From Procambarus clarkii (Eukaryota > Arthropoda > Malacostraca > Decapoda > Cambaridae), in NCBI RefSeq assembly GCF_040958095.1, contig NC_091208.1, forward strand, positions 11,247,746 to 11,311,745: a stretch of 64,000 bases of DNA, written 5' to 3'. A program made the position numbers and the translations under genes. Shown here in pieces: positions 20,930 to 30,913 of this stretch. How positions within the stretch are numbered: the stretch's first letter is position 1; the number at the start of each line of letters is the position of its first letter. The notes beneath the pieces were generated by a model that saw only the letters and a list, made by a program, of their open reading frames with translations, ran no database searches and was not told the origin of the DNA.

Positions 20930-22724
20930 TTAGAATATTTATTTAGGTAAAGGTACATACATAAAGAGATTTTACAAAGTTTGCTGGCTTTATAGATAGA
21001 GCTAGTACATACAATGCCTAAAGCCACTATTACGCAAAGCGTTTCGGGCAGGAAAAAACACTAATGACTAAAGCTTAAAACTAATGGGTAAAAAGAAAAA
21101 AATGCGTTGAGTACAAATAAAAATAGAGGTAAAAGAGGGGGGAACATTGTTGAAAAAGCAGCACAAATACAATTTCAAATTATTACAGAAAATTACATTC
21201 AAACAGCGTTGATTTGAAAAACAAAAAAAAAAAACAAAAAACATACATGGGTTGACAATAGAGGGGTAAGGTAGGTTACAGGAAATTTATTAGGTATAGC
21301 TTCGTTTTTAACTTAAACTGGTTGAGAGAGGTACAGTCTTTAACATGGTTGGGAAGGTCATTCCACATTCTGGGCCCCTTGATTTGTAGAGCATTTCTGG
21401 TTTGATTAAGTCGTACTCTAGGAATATCAAAACTGTATTTATTTCTGGTGTGGTGCTCATGGGTTCTGTTACAACCTTCAATGAAGCTTTTGAGATCAGG
21501 ATTGGCATTATAGTTTAGCGTTTTATATATGTATAATACACATGAGAGAATGTGCAGTGACTTAATGTCTAACATATTCAGAGATTTGAGTAAGGATACC
21601 GAGTGATGTCTGGGGCCAGAATTGGATATTGTCCTAATAGCAGCTTTGTGTTGAGTAATTAGAGGACGTAAGTGATTTTGGGTAGTAGAGCCCCAAGCAC
21701 AAATACCATAGTTGAGATATGGATAGATAAGGGAGTAATAGAGAGTCACCAGGGCAGGGCGTGGTACATAATATCTGATCTTAGAAAGAATGCCCACAGT
21801 TTTTGAAACTTTTTTTGATATGTTTAGAATGTGTCCCTGGAAATTCAGCTTGTGGTCAATGAGAATGCCAAGGAATTTGCCATCTAATTTGTTACAAATT
21901 TGGGTATTGTTTATTTTGAGATTTATTTGATTAGAGGATTTATTGCCATACAGAATATAGAAAGTTTTGTCAATGTTAAGGGTGAGTTTGTTGGCAGTTA
22001 GCCACAGATGGACTTTATTTAGCTCAGTATTTACTGTGGCATTTAGAGCAAGGGGATCAGGACTGGAGTAAATGAAGGTTGTGTCGTCAGCAAATAGAAT
22101 TGGTTTGAGGTGTTGGGAGGCATTTGGAAGGTCATTAATGTAGATGAGAAAGAGGAGAGGGCCAAGTATGCTGCCCTGGGGAACACCAATGTTGATGGGT
22201 AGGGTGGGAGAAATTGTATTATTCACAGAAACACATTGGAGCCTGTCAGTAAGGTAGGATTTGAGGTATTGTAGGGAGTGTCCTCTGACACCATAATGAT
22301 GTAATTTAAGAAGAAGGTTTTGGTGGTTGACAGTATCGAAAGCTTTACGCAGGTCCACAAATAACCCAACAGGGAACTCATTTTTATCAAGAGCTGTATG
22401 AATCGAGTTAAGCATACTAATAAGTGCATCGTTAGTGCTTTTTTTGGGCCTGAAGCCATATTGGCAAGGGCTAAGTATATTGAGTTTGGCTAGATATGAG
22501 TAAAGCTGCTTATAGATTAGTTTTTCAAAATTTTTTGACAAGTTTGGCAGGATTGATATAGGTCTGTAGTTGTTAACATCTGTGAGATCACCACATTTGT
22601 GGACAGGCGTTACTCTCGCTTTTTTAGAATATCTGGAAAGGTTTGGAGTTCAAGTGACTTGTTGAAGAGCAAAGCAATAGCAGGGGCTAAAGATCTGGAG
22701 GCTTTTTTGTAGATTAAAGTTGGT
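20930..22724 (-). pseudogene. LINE-A3, RT domain and 3' UTR
   Basis: On the minus strand a 421-codon frame (22541-21276) carries the RT palm and thumb: QYGFRPKKSTNDAL, FVDLRKAFDTVNHQN, GVPQGSILGPLLFLIYINDL, the catalytic FADDTTFIYS and the C-terminal IKGPRMWNDLPNHVKDC. Upstream, a T run at 22620-22625 has six Ts where LINE-A8 has seven, a one-base frameshift that cuts off the N-terminal RT part. The endonuclease is missing. The 3' end at about 20935 adjoins ATTAGAATATTTATTTAGG. Confidence 0.9.
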
Positions 22725-23755
22725 TGTTGATTAGCTGAGTAGTCGGCCGGCAGCGAGTCAGCCCGGGAGTTCTGGAACTGGAGGTTGAAGCGGCCTTCTC
22801 TGGCTGGTGTCGTGGTGTAAACATCTCTACTGTGTCGCTCTGCATCCCTCTCCCCTTCCTCCTACTTCTCTCCCTTACCTTATTCTGTGTCTAGTTTACC
22901 AAGATAAGTAATGTGCTGTATTCTTGTGTTTACTAGTTGTGTTTTTACGGGGGTTGAGCTTTGCTCTTTCGGCCCGCCTCTCAACTGTCAATCAACTGTT
23001 TACTAACTACTTTTTTTTTCCCCACACCACACACACACACACACACCCCAGGAAGCAGCCCGTGACAGCTGACTAACTCCCAGGTACCTATTTACTGCTA
23101 GGTAACAGGGGCATTCAGGGTGAAAGAAACTTTGCCCATTTGTTTCTGCCTCATGCGGGAATCGAACCCGCGCCACAGAATTATGAATCCTGCGCGCTAT
23201 CCACCAGGCTACGAGGCCCCCTCGTAGCTGGCATAAGTTAGCTTGTGTTCTGGCATAAGTGTGTATTAATTAATTAGGGTATCACTAGTGTTTATATTGC
23301 TAAGTTACTCTAAGGGGGTCCCAGTGGAACCACGTGGGCTCCAATAGTACCAGTAAGCTACCTAGAGTCCTTGCTAGTGTCCCTTGCCTAGTAGACTTTA
23401 CCCTAGCTTGTGCTAATTGTAAAACCTTGTATCTTGCCTAGGTGGACCAAGGCTTTTAACGTAAGATAGTGTGGTAAAATAATTGTTGTTATTGTTGTGA
23501 ATGTATATGGGGGGTTGTTAAGAGGGGTTTAATAAATAAGTTAGTTTTAAAGGAGTATCCATTCTTCCTGTGTAGGAGATCAATGATCTACCTCTAGGCT
23601 GACCAGTTCTGGAAGCCCCTATAGTCATTACTGGTTTATATTTTTATTGTGGACTGGGCCTATATGATCTCCATTACTTGTGATACATCTAAATTCTAAC
23701 TACTGACCCTACTTCATAATAATACTAGATCCCCATAGCAGCAACATTTATAACA
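22725..23755 (+). repeat. LTR of a Gmr1-like family (solo or fragment), split by a SINE
   Basis: It runs from TGTTGATTAGCTGAG to CATTTATAACA. Segments AGTAGACTTTACCCTAG, GGTGGACCAAGG and GGGTTTAATAAATAAG match the LTR at 59222-59818 of the decayed Gmr1-like element. SINE-3 interrupts it. Flanking five-base words (TTGGT, ACTAC) do not match, so a clean solo LTR is not demonstrated. Confidence 0.6.
22915..23222 (-). mobile_element. tRNA-derived SINE-3 (head A, tail 2)
   Basis: On the minus strand the head is GGGCCTCGTAGCCTGGTGG with B box GGTTCGATTCC and the body is CAGCTGTCACGGGCTGC, as in SINE-1. The tail differs: an (AC)n/A-rich linker, then AGTTGAGAGGCGGGCCGAAA and CAACCCCCGT. Tail 1 (the LINE-C end) is absent. 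An 18-base (AC)n run at 23029-23046 sits at the body-tail junction. Confidence 0.85.
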
Positions 23756-23756
23756 A

Positions 23757-24045
23757 CTACCTAATTAACTCAATGTAACCTACCTCACCCCTAAAATGTC
23801 AACCCATGTCTTCTATTTTAAACAATAATGTTTTGTTGATCAAATTGTATTTTTGCTTTTTTTCTGCCATGTTTCGCCCCCCCCCTTTTTTCTTTTTCTT
23901 ATTTTTTCTCAACACAATTTATACTTTAATCTCAATTAGTATTAAGTTTTAGTATTTTTTCCTGCCCGAAACGCTTTGCACAATAGTGGCTTTAGGCATT
24001 GTATGTACTAGCTCTATCTATAAATCCATCAACTTTTGTATCTGG
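23757..24045 (+). mobile_element. LINE-A4, 3'-end fragment
   Basis: CTACCTAATTAACTCAATG, then GCCCGAAACGCTTTGCAC, TAGTGGCTTTAGGCATTG and CTAGCTCTATC. This is the LINE-A 3' UTR without its final tail, joined directly to the next LINE-A copy at about 24046. Confidence 0.75.
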
Positions 24046-24571
24046 GTTTGATGACGACACAACCTTCATTTACTCCAGTCCTGACCCCCCTTGCTCTAAA
24101 TGCCACAGTAAATACTGAGCTAAATAAAGTCCATCTTTGGCTAACGGCCAACAAACTCACCCTTAACATTGACAAAACTTTCTATATTCTGTTTGGCAAT
24201 AAATCCTCTAATCAAATAAATCTCAGAATAAACAATACCCAAATTTGTAACAAATTAGATGGCAAATTCCTTCGCGTTCTCATTGACCACAAGCTGAATT
24301 TCCAGGGACACATTCTAAATATATCAAAAAAAGTTTCAAAAACTGTGGGCATTCTTTCTAAGATCAGATATTATGTACCCCGCCATGCCCTGGTGACGCT
24401 CTATTACTCTCTCATCTATTCATATCTCAACTATGGTATTTGTGCTTGGGGTTCTACTACCCAAAATCATTTACGTCCTCTAATTACTCAACACAAAGCT
24501 GCTATTAGGACAATATCCAACTCTGACCCCAGACATCACTCGGTACCCCTACTCAAATCTCTGAATATGTT

Positions 24572-25576
24572 TGTCGGAAAATCCGACACCATTTAATAAT
24601 AATATCATACAGACAGATAAGAGCTGCTGTATTACCAACAAGTTACCCATAGAAAACGTAACTTGTAGTGGAATTACCGTCTAAGAAAACGGGATATCAT
24701 CACCACATACTATTATAATTCACCAGCTATTCTGCTGGGAATTATTCTTAAATACATAAGTCTTTGGACTTTACCATCATAAAAACATCTTATATAAATT
24801 AACTTAATTATCAATATTAAAGTAGAGTAAATGTGACCCTTCTATCACGTTCTGAAATCTGGACAATGTAGGCCAGGCGTCAGAGGGGGAAGGAGGGCAG
24901 CCATTGTTGATACGAGACCAGAGGCTCACACGGGAGCAAATTCGGCTCCTGTTAAATTTACTTGGACGTAGTGTTATGGAACCCAAAGGTGTACCATTGT
25001 CAACACGCTGTCTACAAATACAAGTTAAGTGTCTATCCGAAACCCGTTTATCATTCATTTATGGCCATTAATGTCAGGATATAGGGTTAGCCGGTTAGAA
25101 CGCGAAATCGCCTCAAACTAAAGGTAATTAAGCCAGGTCTTTAATGTTCCATGTACTGTATAGTGTTTTCTCTGATATACTTGTCATATATAGGATTCTG
25201 GCTTCACAGCTAGCGCACTTTTGACAGGTCAAGACGAGGATGCAAGATTATGTGCACCAGTTTCTGGGTGATAGAAGCTACCTCAAAGAGGATAATTTGG
25301 TGTCTACACTCTAGTTATACCTGGTGGACTAACCTGCTGTACTATAAGATAAGGAACCTCATCAATGTATGTAGCTATTACTGTAATTTGATTGGCTGCA
25401 TATGTGTAATATAAACCCCCCCTAATGTGTAGAGGATCGATTTGTGAGATTATGAGATTATTGCAGAAATACAGTCCACTTATCATTATACAAATTGCTA
25501 TCGAAGTATATAAATTAACGTAAATATAAATTCATATAAATTAAATAAATATAAATCTCACAGGTCGGTTCCCACA
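24572..25576 (+). repeat. 5' LTR of the BEL-like element
   Basis: 1005 bp starting with the palindrome TGTCGGAAAATCCGACA and ending CGGTTCCCACA. Minus-strand frames inside (84 and 60 codons) recur identically in the other LTR and are not genes. Confidence 0.95.
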
Positions 25577-25581
25577 TTATT

Positions 25582-25598
25582 TGGACCTTCGGAACCGG
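25582..25598 (+). promoter_or_regulatory. Candidate primer-binding site of the BEL-like element
   Basis: TGGACCTTCGGAACCGG starts five bases after the 5' LTR. Related words, CGGTCCTATGAACCC and TTGGTCATCTTAG, follow. TTGGTCCTTC-type leaders are a feature I associate with BEL/Pao elements. The tRNA is not identified. Confidence 0.45.
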
Positions 25599-26515
25599 AA
25601 TATTCGGTCCTATGAACCCACATTTGGTCATCTTAGTACCGGATGAACCAGTTATCCAGTGGATTCATTAAATATACTAGTGCAGTGTTATTTAAACAAA
25701 GGCCAGCCAGTCAAAGACGGAAGCGTAGCCTCGAGGGAGCTCAGGAGCCTCCCTCAACTGAGTTCAGCCTCATCAGCGGTTTCATGCACACCCACAGATA
25801 TTTGGTGGCGTGTTATTTCGTGAAATGACAGCGCTAATATTGAAGCCAGCCAATTAGTGACTGTGTCGCGAGATTGTTCACGGATTTCGTGGTGTTACAT
25901 TTCGCGAGAGATTATCTACGAATTTTGTGGAGTTTATTTCGCGAGGTCACTAATAATATTTAATACTTCTAGATAATATTAGAAGTTTCATAGAGGCTAA
26001 TTAAGAGGCTATTATCAATAATTGTGTATATTATTTCTCCAAAATAGAGAATCATTTAATATAAATTGCACTAGTGTTCTCAATATAATATTTACTAATT
26101 GCCAACCCACAACAGGGTAGGATATGACTAGTTGAACTATTATTGTTCATCCTAGTCCCATTATTACAATAGTCAGTTGTACTATATTGAACAACCTAAC
26201 ACCATTAATGAATGGTCCAGACCCTATTTGGGTGTAATTTTTATCAACTCGAGTTGAGTTGTATATATAATAATTTACTTATGATCATTACACCTTTGAG
26301 TGATTAATTAGTGTCTCTACCATCCTAGGGTGATATAGAAGAGCTAACCTAAAGGTACTTCCAGTGACACTGGTTTATCACTCAAATCATTAGTGTGGAT
26401 GATTGTATATATATAATGTGTATTAATTTTAAGTGCTAACCTCTAGTAGAGGTAGGATTATTGCCTAGTGAGTTCAGAATTTACCCTAGGCTACCATTAG
26501 AGCTTGTTCAGTATT

Positions 26516-26890
26516 ATGAGCAGCCCAAGTACAAGCCCCACAAGGCTTCTCCAACTAGCCAGTATGGATAATGCAGGGAGAATGAAAAGAACCCTTGCAG
26601 GTCTTAAAGGCCACTTAACAAGACAGATCAAGAAATGTGAAGATTTGTCACAACAATCAACAGTTGATTATGCTGACCTGGAAAGCTATTATCAAGCAGC
26701 TGCAGGTAAATTTGAGCAAATCAAATGCCAAATGGCTGTCCTTGTGGGGACAGACTACTACCATCGATTCATCGGTAGCCCTACTAAATATCAGGGTATA
26801 ACCATGTTAAACTCTGCAGGAGGTAAATTACTCTCAGGCCCAGTATCAAGCCTGAGGAGACCTATGCCTGCAGATAAACAATACCAGTAG
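26516..26890 (+). CDS. Gag-like N-terminal fragment (BEL/Pao type?)
   Basis: A 124-codon frame from an ATG at 26516; the frame is open four codons upstream but lacks an ATG. MKRTLAGLKGHLTRQIKKC is followed by an amphipathic stretch ending YYQAAAGKFEQIKCQM, which looks like the helical N-terminus of BEL/Pao gag. It ends YHRFIGSPTKYQGI... at TAG without zinc knuckles. At this length it cannot build a capsid alone in the usual way. It may encode an RNA-binding or packaging function, or be a relic kept for its RNA. Function is unproven. Confidence 0.5.
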   Translation: MSSPSTSPTRLLQLASMDNAGRMKRTLAGLKGHLTRQIKKCEDLSQQSTVDYADLESYYQAAAGKFEQIKCQMAVLVGTDYYHRFIGSPTKYQGITMLNSAGGKLLSGPVSSLRRPMPADKQYQ

Positions 26891-27002
26891 AGATCTAAAT
26901 TTGTCAGCTGATTATATTTCTCCAGTAGCATTATACTAAGGAGATTACAGCTGACTATACCAACAGAAGTTGATGTTAGTATCATCATTTAAAGCTGGAG
27001 AT

Positions 27003-27357
27003 GAGTTCATGAGGCCTCAGTGGCAAATCAGTGAACAGTAGCCTAAAACAGCTACAAGTCACTGCGACCAATGTCACTGAACCCACTGCAGTCTCAGAAC
27101 CATACTTTACTTTAATGATGAGCTATTCAATCTTCTGAATCAATTAACTAAATTAAACCCCAATAAATTTGATGACTGATTTGATACATTTATTATTTAA
27201 TCAAGATGTATTCCATGGGCCTCAGTGTTTATATATCAGTGACCAGTTACCTGAAGAAACTTCAAGTTATATCTATGTCACTGATCTCACTGCAGTCCCT
27301 GAATCATACTTGACTGTAGTACTTGATCACATTCAGTCTTCTGGGTTAAATAATATG
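27003..27357. repeat. Imperfect ~205-bp internal duplication
   Basis: GGCCTCAGTG...ATCAGTGA...ATGTCACTGA...CTCACTGCAGTC...GAATCATAC appears twice (from about 27010 and 27215) with many substitutions. One copy lies in a 63-codon frame, the other is closed by stops. It lies inside the non-autonomous LTR element where pol would be expected. Confidence 0.55.
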
Positions 27358-27577
27358 TAATTAGGCTTGAATATTAGCCTTTCAAGAGTTGACAGGGAAA
27401 TGAAATCGCATTAGACTTCTAACCCCTACAACTCTAGTACGGGACATCCGTCCTGTACGAACAGACACACAAATGTGTGATTACTAACTACTAACATCAA
27501 ATTAATCTAATAATCCGAAGGAGGAGTATCGGTGTTCGTCTGTTCTAAAGAGGACTTCGACCCGTGAGCAGCCCCCT

Positions 27578-27586
27578 GGGGAATTA
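27578..27586 (+). promoter_or_regulatory. Purine tract before the 3' LTR
   Basis: GGGGAATTA directly precedes TGTCGG of the 3' LTR. It is short and only partly purine, but it lies in the polypurine-tract position. Confidence 0.4.
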
Positions 27587-28591
27587 TGTCGGAAAATCCG
27601 ACACCATTTAATAATAATATCATACAGACAGATAAGAGCTGCTGTATTACCAACAAGTTACCCATAGAAAACGTAACTTGTAGTGGAATTACCGTCTAAG
27701 AAAACGGGATATCATCACCACATACTATTATAATTCACCAGCTATTCTGCTGGGAATTATTCTTAAATACATAAGTCTTTGGACTTTACCATCATAAAAA
27801 CATCTTATATAAATTAACTTAATTATCAATATTAAAGTAGAGTAAATGTGACCCTTCTATCACGTTCTGAAATCTGGACAATGTAGGCCAGGCGTCAGAG
27901 GGGGAAGGAGGGCAGCCATTGTTGATACGAGACCAGAGGCTCACACGGGAGCAAATTCGGCTCCTGTTAAATTTACTTGGACGTAGTGTTATGGAACCCA
28001 AAGGTGTACCATTGTCAACACGCTGTCTACAAATACAAGTTAAGTGTCTATCCGAAACCCGTTTATCATTCATTTATGGCCATTAATGTCAGGATATAGG
28101 GTTAGCCGGTTAGAACGCGAAATCGCCTCAAACTAAAGGTAATTAAGCCAGGTCTTTAATGTTCCATGTACTGTATAGTGTTTTCTCTGATATACTTGTC
28201 ATATATAGGATTCTGGCTTCACAGCTAGCGCACTTTTGACAGGTCAAGACGAGGATGCAAGATTATGTGCACCAGTTTCTGGGTGATAGAAGCTACCTCA
28301 AAGAGGATAATTTGGTGTCTACACTCTAGTTATACCTGGTGGACTAACCTGCTGTACTATAAGATAAGGAACCTCATCAATGTATGTAGCTATTACTGTA
28401 ATTTGATTGGCTGCATATGTGTAATATAAACCCCCCCTAATGTGTAGAGGATCGATTTGTGAGATTATGAGATTATTGCAGAAATACAGTCCACTTATCA
28501 TTATACAAATTGCTATCGAAGTATATAAATTAACGTAAATATAAATTCATATAAATTAAATAAATATAAATCTCACAGGTCGGTTCCCACA
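27587..28591 (+). repeat. 3' LTR of the BEL-like element
   Basis: 1005 bp, TGTCGG...CCCACA, the same length and apparently the same sequence as the 5' LTR. This points to a very recent insertion. Confidence 0.95.
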
Positions 28592-28802
28592 ATGTTAGAT
28601 ATTAAGTCACTGCACATTCTCTCATGTGTATTATACATATATAAAACGCTGAACTGTAATGCCAATCCTGACCTCAAAAGCTTCGTTGAAGGTTGCAACA
28701 GATCCCATGAGCACCACACCAGAAATAAATTCAGTTTTGATATTCCAAGAGTACGATTTAATCAAACTAGAAATGTTCTACAAATCAAGGGACCCAGAAT
28801 GT

Positions 28803-30448
28803 CACCCAGAATGGGACCAAGAAATTGGACTCTTCATTGACCTGAGAAAGGCCTTTGATACTGTTAATCATGATTACCTCTTATGTAAACTCCATCATTA
28901 TGGAATCCGAGGCCATGCACTGGACTATATCCAATCCTATCTTAGTGATAGACACCAATGTGTAGCCATCAATAATATAATCTCTCCCATTCTACCAATA
29001 ACCGTTGGAGTGCCACAGGGCAGCATTTTGGGACCTCTTCTATTTCTTATATACATTAATGATCTGCCTAATGTCTCTAACATTCTGAAACCTATTTTGT
29101 TTGCTGATGATACTACCCTCATCTACTCCAACCCCAACCCACATACACTAAATGATGTTGTTAATAATGAACTAAAAAAAGTCCACTTATGGATGTCAAC
29201 CAACAAACTAACACTTAACATAGAAAAGACCTACTACATCCTATTTGGAAGCAAATCTACAAATGCAATTCAGCTTCAGATTGACAATGTAAACATTAGC
29301 AATAAAAATGATGGAAAGTTTCTTGGCATATTCCTAGACAAGAGACTCAACTTCAGCACCCACATACAACACATAACTAAGAAAGTCTCTAAAACAGTTG
29401 GTATACTCTCCAAAATCAGATATTATGTTCCTAACTCTGCTCTCATCTCTCTATATTATGCACTAATCTATCCCTATCTCAACTATGGTATCTGTGCATG
29501 GGGTTCAACCACTACAAACCACCTCAAGTCCATCATCACCCAGCAAAAATCTGCTATCAGAATAATATCAAATTCTGCTTTCAGACAACACACATAGCCC
29601 CCTTGTTTAACTCCCTAAACATGCTAAACATAATCTCTCTCCACAAATTCTCTGAAAACCCTGTTCTTAAATGCAAATCCTTGTCTGAAACTCTTCCTGG
29701 ACAGATGTAATAGGACCCATTATCACCACACCAGAAATAAATATCTCTTTGATATCCCCAGAGTTAAACTTAATCTGTGTAAACACTCTATGCAAATAAA
29801 GGGACCCAGTTTATGGAACTCACTCCCTACTGAATTGAAAAGCTGTCCAACTTTTACATTATTCAAAATCAATACTAAAAAGTACCTAATTTCATCTTCA
29901 TAGTTTTTCACTTTTTGCCTTAAAATTGCACTGTATCAATTGCTACCCAATCTCCCAACCTATACGTTCCCAATTTGAACATCTTTACCATTGTGATCAT
30001 TGCTGTTTTCTTATATGTGCTGCCAATCTGTTGTATGGTGTTTATAAATTTTGTTTATCTGTATCTTTTGCTACCCAGTCTCCCAATCTGTATGTACCCA
30101 ATCTGAACATCTTTACCATTGTGATCATTGCTGTCTTATATGTGCTGTCAATCTGCTGTATGGTGTCTATTAACCTTGTTTAAATTACTAATCAAGCTGT
30201 CAATGTAATCAATCAGAGCTTTAATATAACAATGTGCTTTAATATACTTACTAAGCTCTCTCATCTCATTTTTCTCTTGTAATGTATCTTTATCATTTAT
30301 CAATTCTGATTGAAATTACCTACTTAAAATTATCTGCTAGATTAAGGACCTGCCCGAAACGCTGCGCGTACTAGTGGCTTTACAAGAATGTAAATACTGT
30401 ACTATCCAATGTATTCTCACAAACCCAATGTACCTTCTTGTATATATA

Positions 30449-30483
<35 letters not shown>

Positions 30484-30484
30484 G

Positions 30485-30531
<47 letters not shown>

Positions 30532-30534
30532 ATG
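28803..30534 (+). pseudogene. LINE-B4, RT fragment inserted in LINE-A5
   Basis: After a short duplicated CACCCAGAATG at the junction, the frame reads IGLFIDLRKAFDTVNHDY, GVPQGSILGPLLFLIYINDL, FADDTTLIYSN and SKKV-type thumb motifs up to NSAFRQHT, where an indel near 29590 ends it. Further frames continue the C-terminus to about 29900. The 3' UTR has GCCCGAAACGCTGCGCGTAC and a long (AAAT)n tail at 30440-30534. AATG occurs at both junctions with LINE-A5 and may be the target duplication. The N-terminal frame is fused to LINE-A5 coding by chance. Confidence 0.85.
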
Positions 30535-30913
30535 TGGAATGACCTTCCCAACCATGTTAAAGACTGTACCTCTCTCAACCAGTTTAAGATAAAAACGAAG
30601 CATTGTCAACCCATGTCTGTTTTCTTAAACAACGCTGTTTGTCGACCTAATTGTATTTGTGCTGCTTTTTCAGCCATGTTTCCCCCTTTTTTATCTTTAT
30701 TTTTATTTGTTCTCAACACATTTTATTCTTTATAATCAATTAGTATTAAGTTTTAGTCATTAATGTTTTTCCTGCCCGAAATGCTTTGCGTAATAGTGGC
30801 TTTAGGCATTGTATGTACTAGCTCCATCTATAAATCGATCAATTTATGTAAAATCTCCTGTATGTATGTACCTTACCTGAATAAACATTTTATTTTATTT
30901 GTTATTTTATTTT

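Larger units (their letters stand above)
24567..28596 (+). mobile_element. Non-autonomous LTR retrotransposon, BEL/Pao-like
   Basis: The target duplication ATGTT lies at 24567-24571 and 28592-28596, and removing the element restores the LINE-A sequence (AATATGTTAGATATT). Two LTRs of exactly 1005 bp look identical by eye. The 2010-bp interior holds a leader with a TGGACCTTCGGAACCGG site, a 124-codon gag-like frame and a duplicated non-coding block, and no protease, RT, RNase H or integrase. This fits a large retrotransposon derivative moved in trans. The BEL/Pao assignment rests on the leader motif and gag resemblance and is inference. Confidence 0.88.
24046..30910 (+). pseudogene. LINE-A5, one copy split by two insertions
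   Basis: Three pieces join into one LINE-A: 24046-24571 (RT from the FADDT region, with the leading part lost, to SDPRHHSVPLLKSLNM), 28592-28802 (LDIKSLHILSCVLYIYKTLN to IKGPRM) and 30535-30910 (WNDLPNHVKDC, 3' UTR, tail (ATTTT)n). The first gap is the BEL-like LTR element and the second is LINE-B4. The copy is 5'-truncated and carries substitutions; it was inactive or became so on insertion. Confidence 0.85.

Noticed and set aside
22725-23755. Clean solo LTR
   Set aside because: Ends look right but the flanking five-base words differ, so a target duplication cannot be claimed.
24804-25486. 84- and 60-codon frames repeated at 27819-28501
   Set aside because: Inside the 1005-bp LTRs of the BEL-like element; no motifs.
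28659-29597. A 312-codon fusion protein
   Set aside because: The frame merely crosses the junction of LINE-A5 and LINE-B4; the first 50 codons are out of the LINE-A frame.
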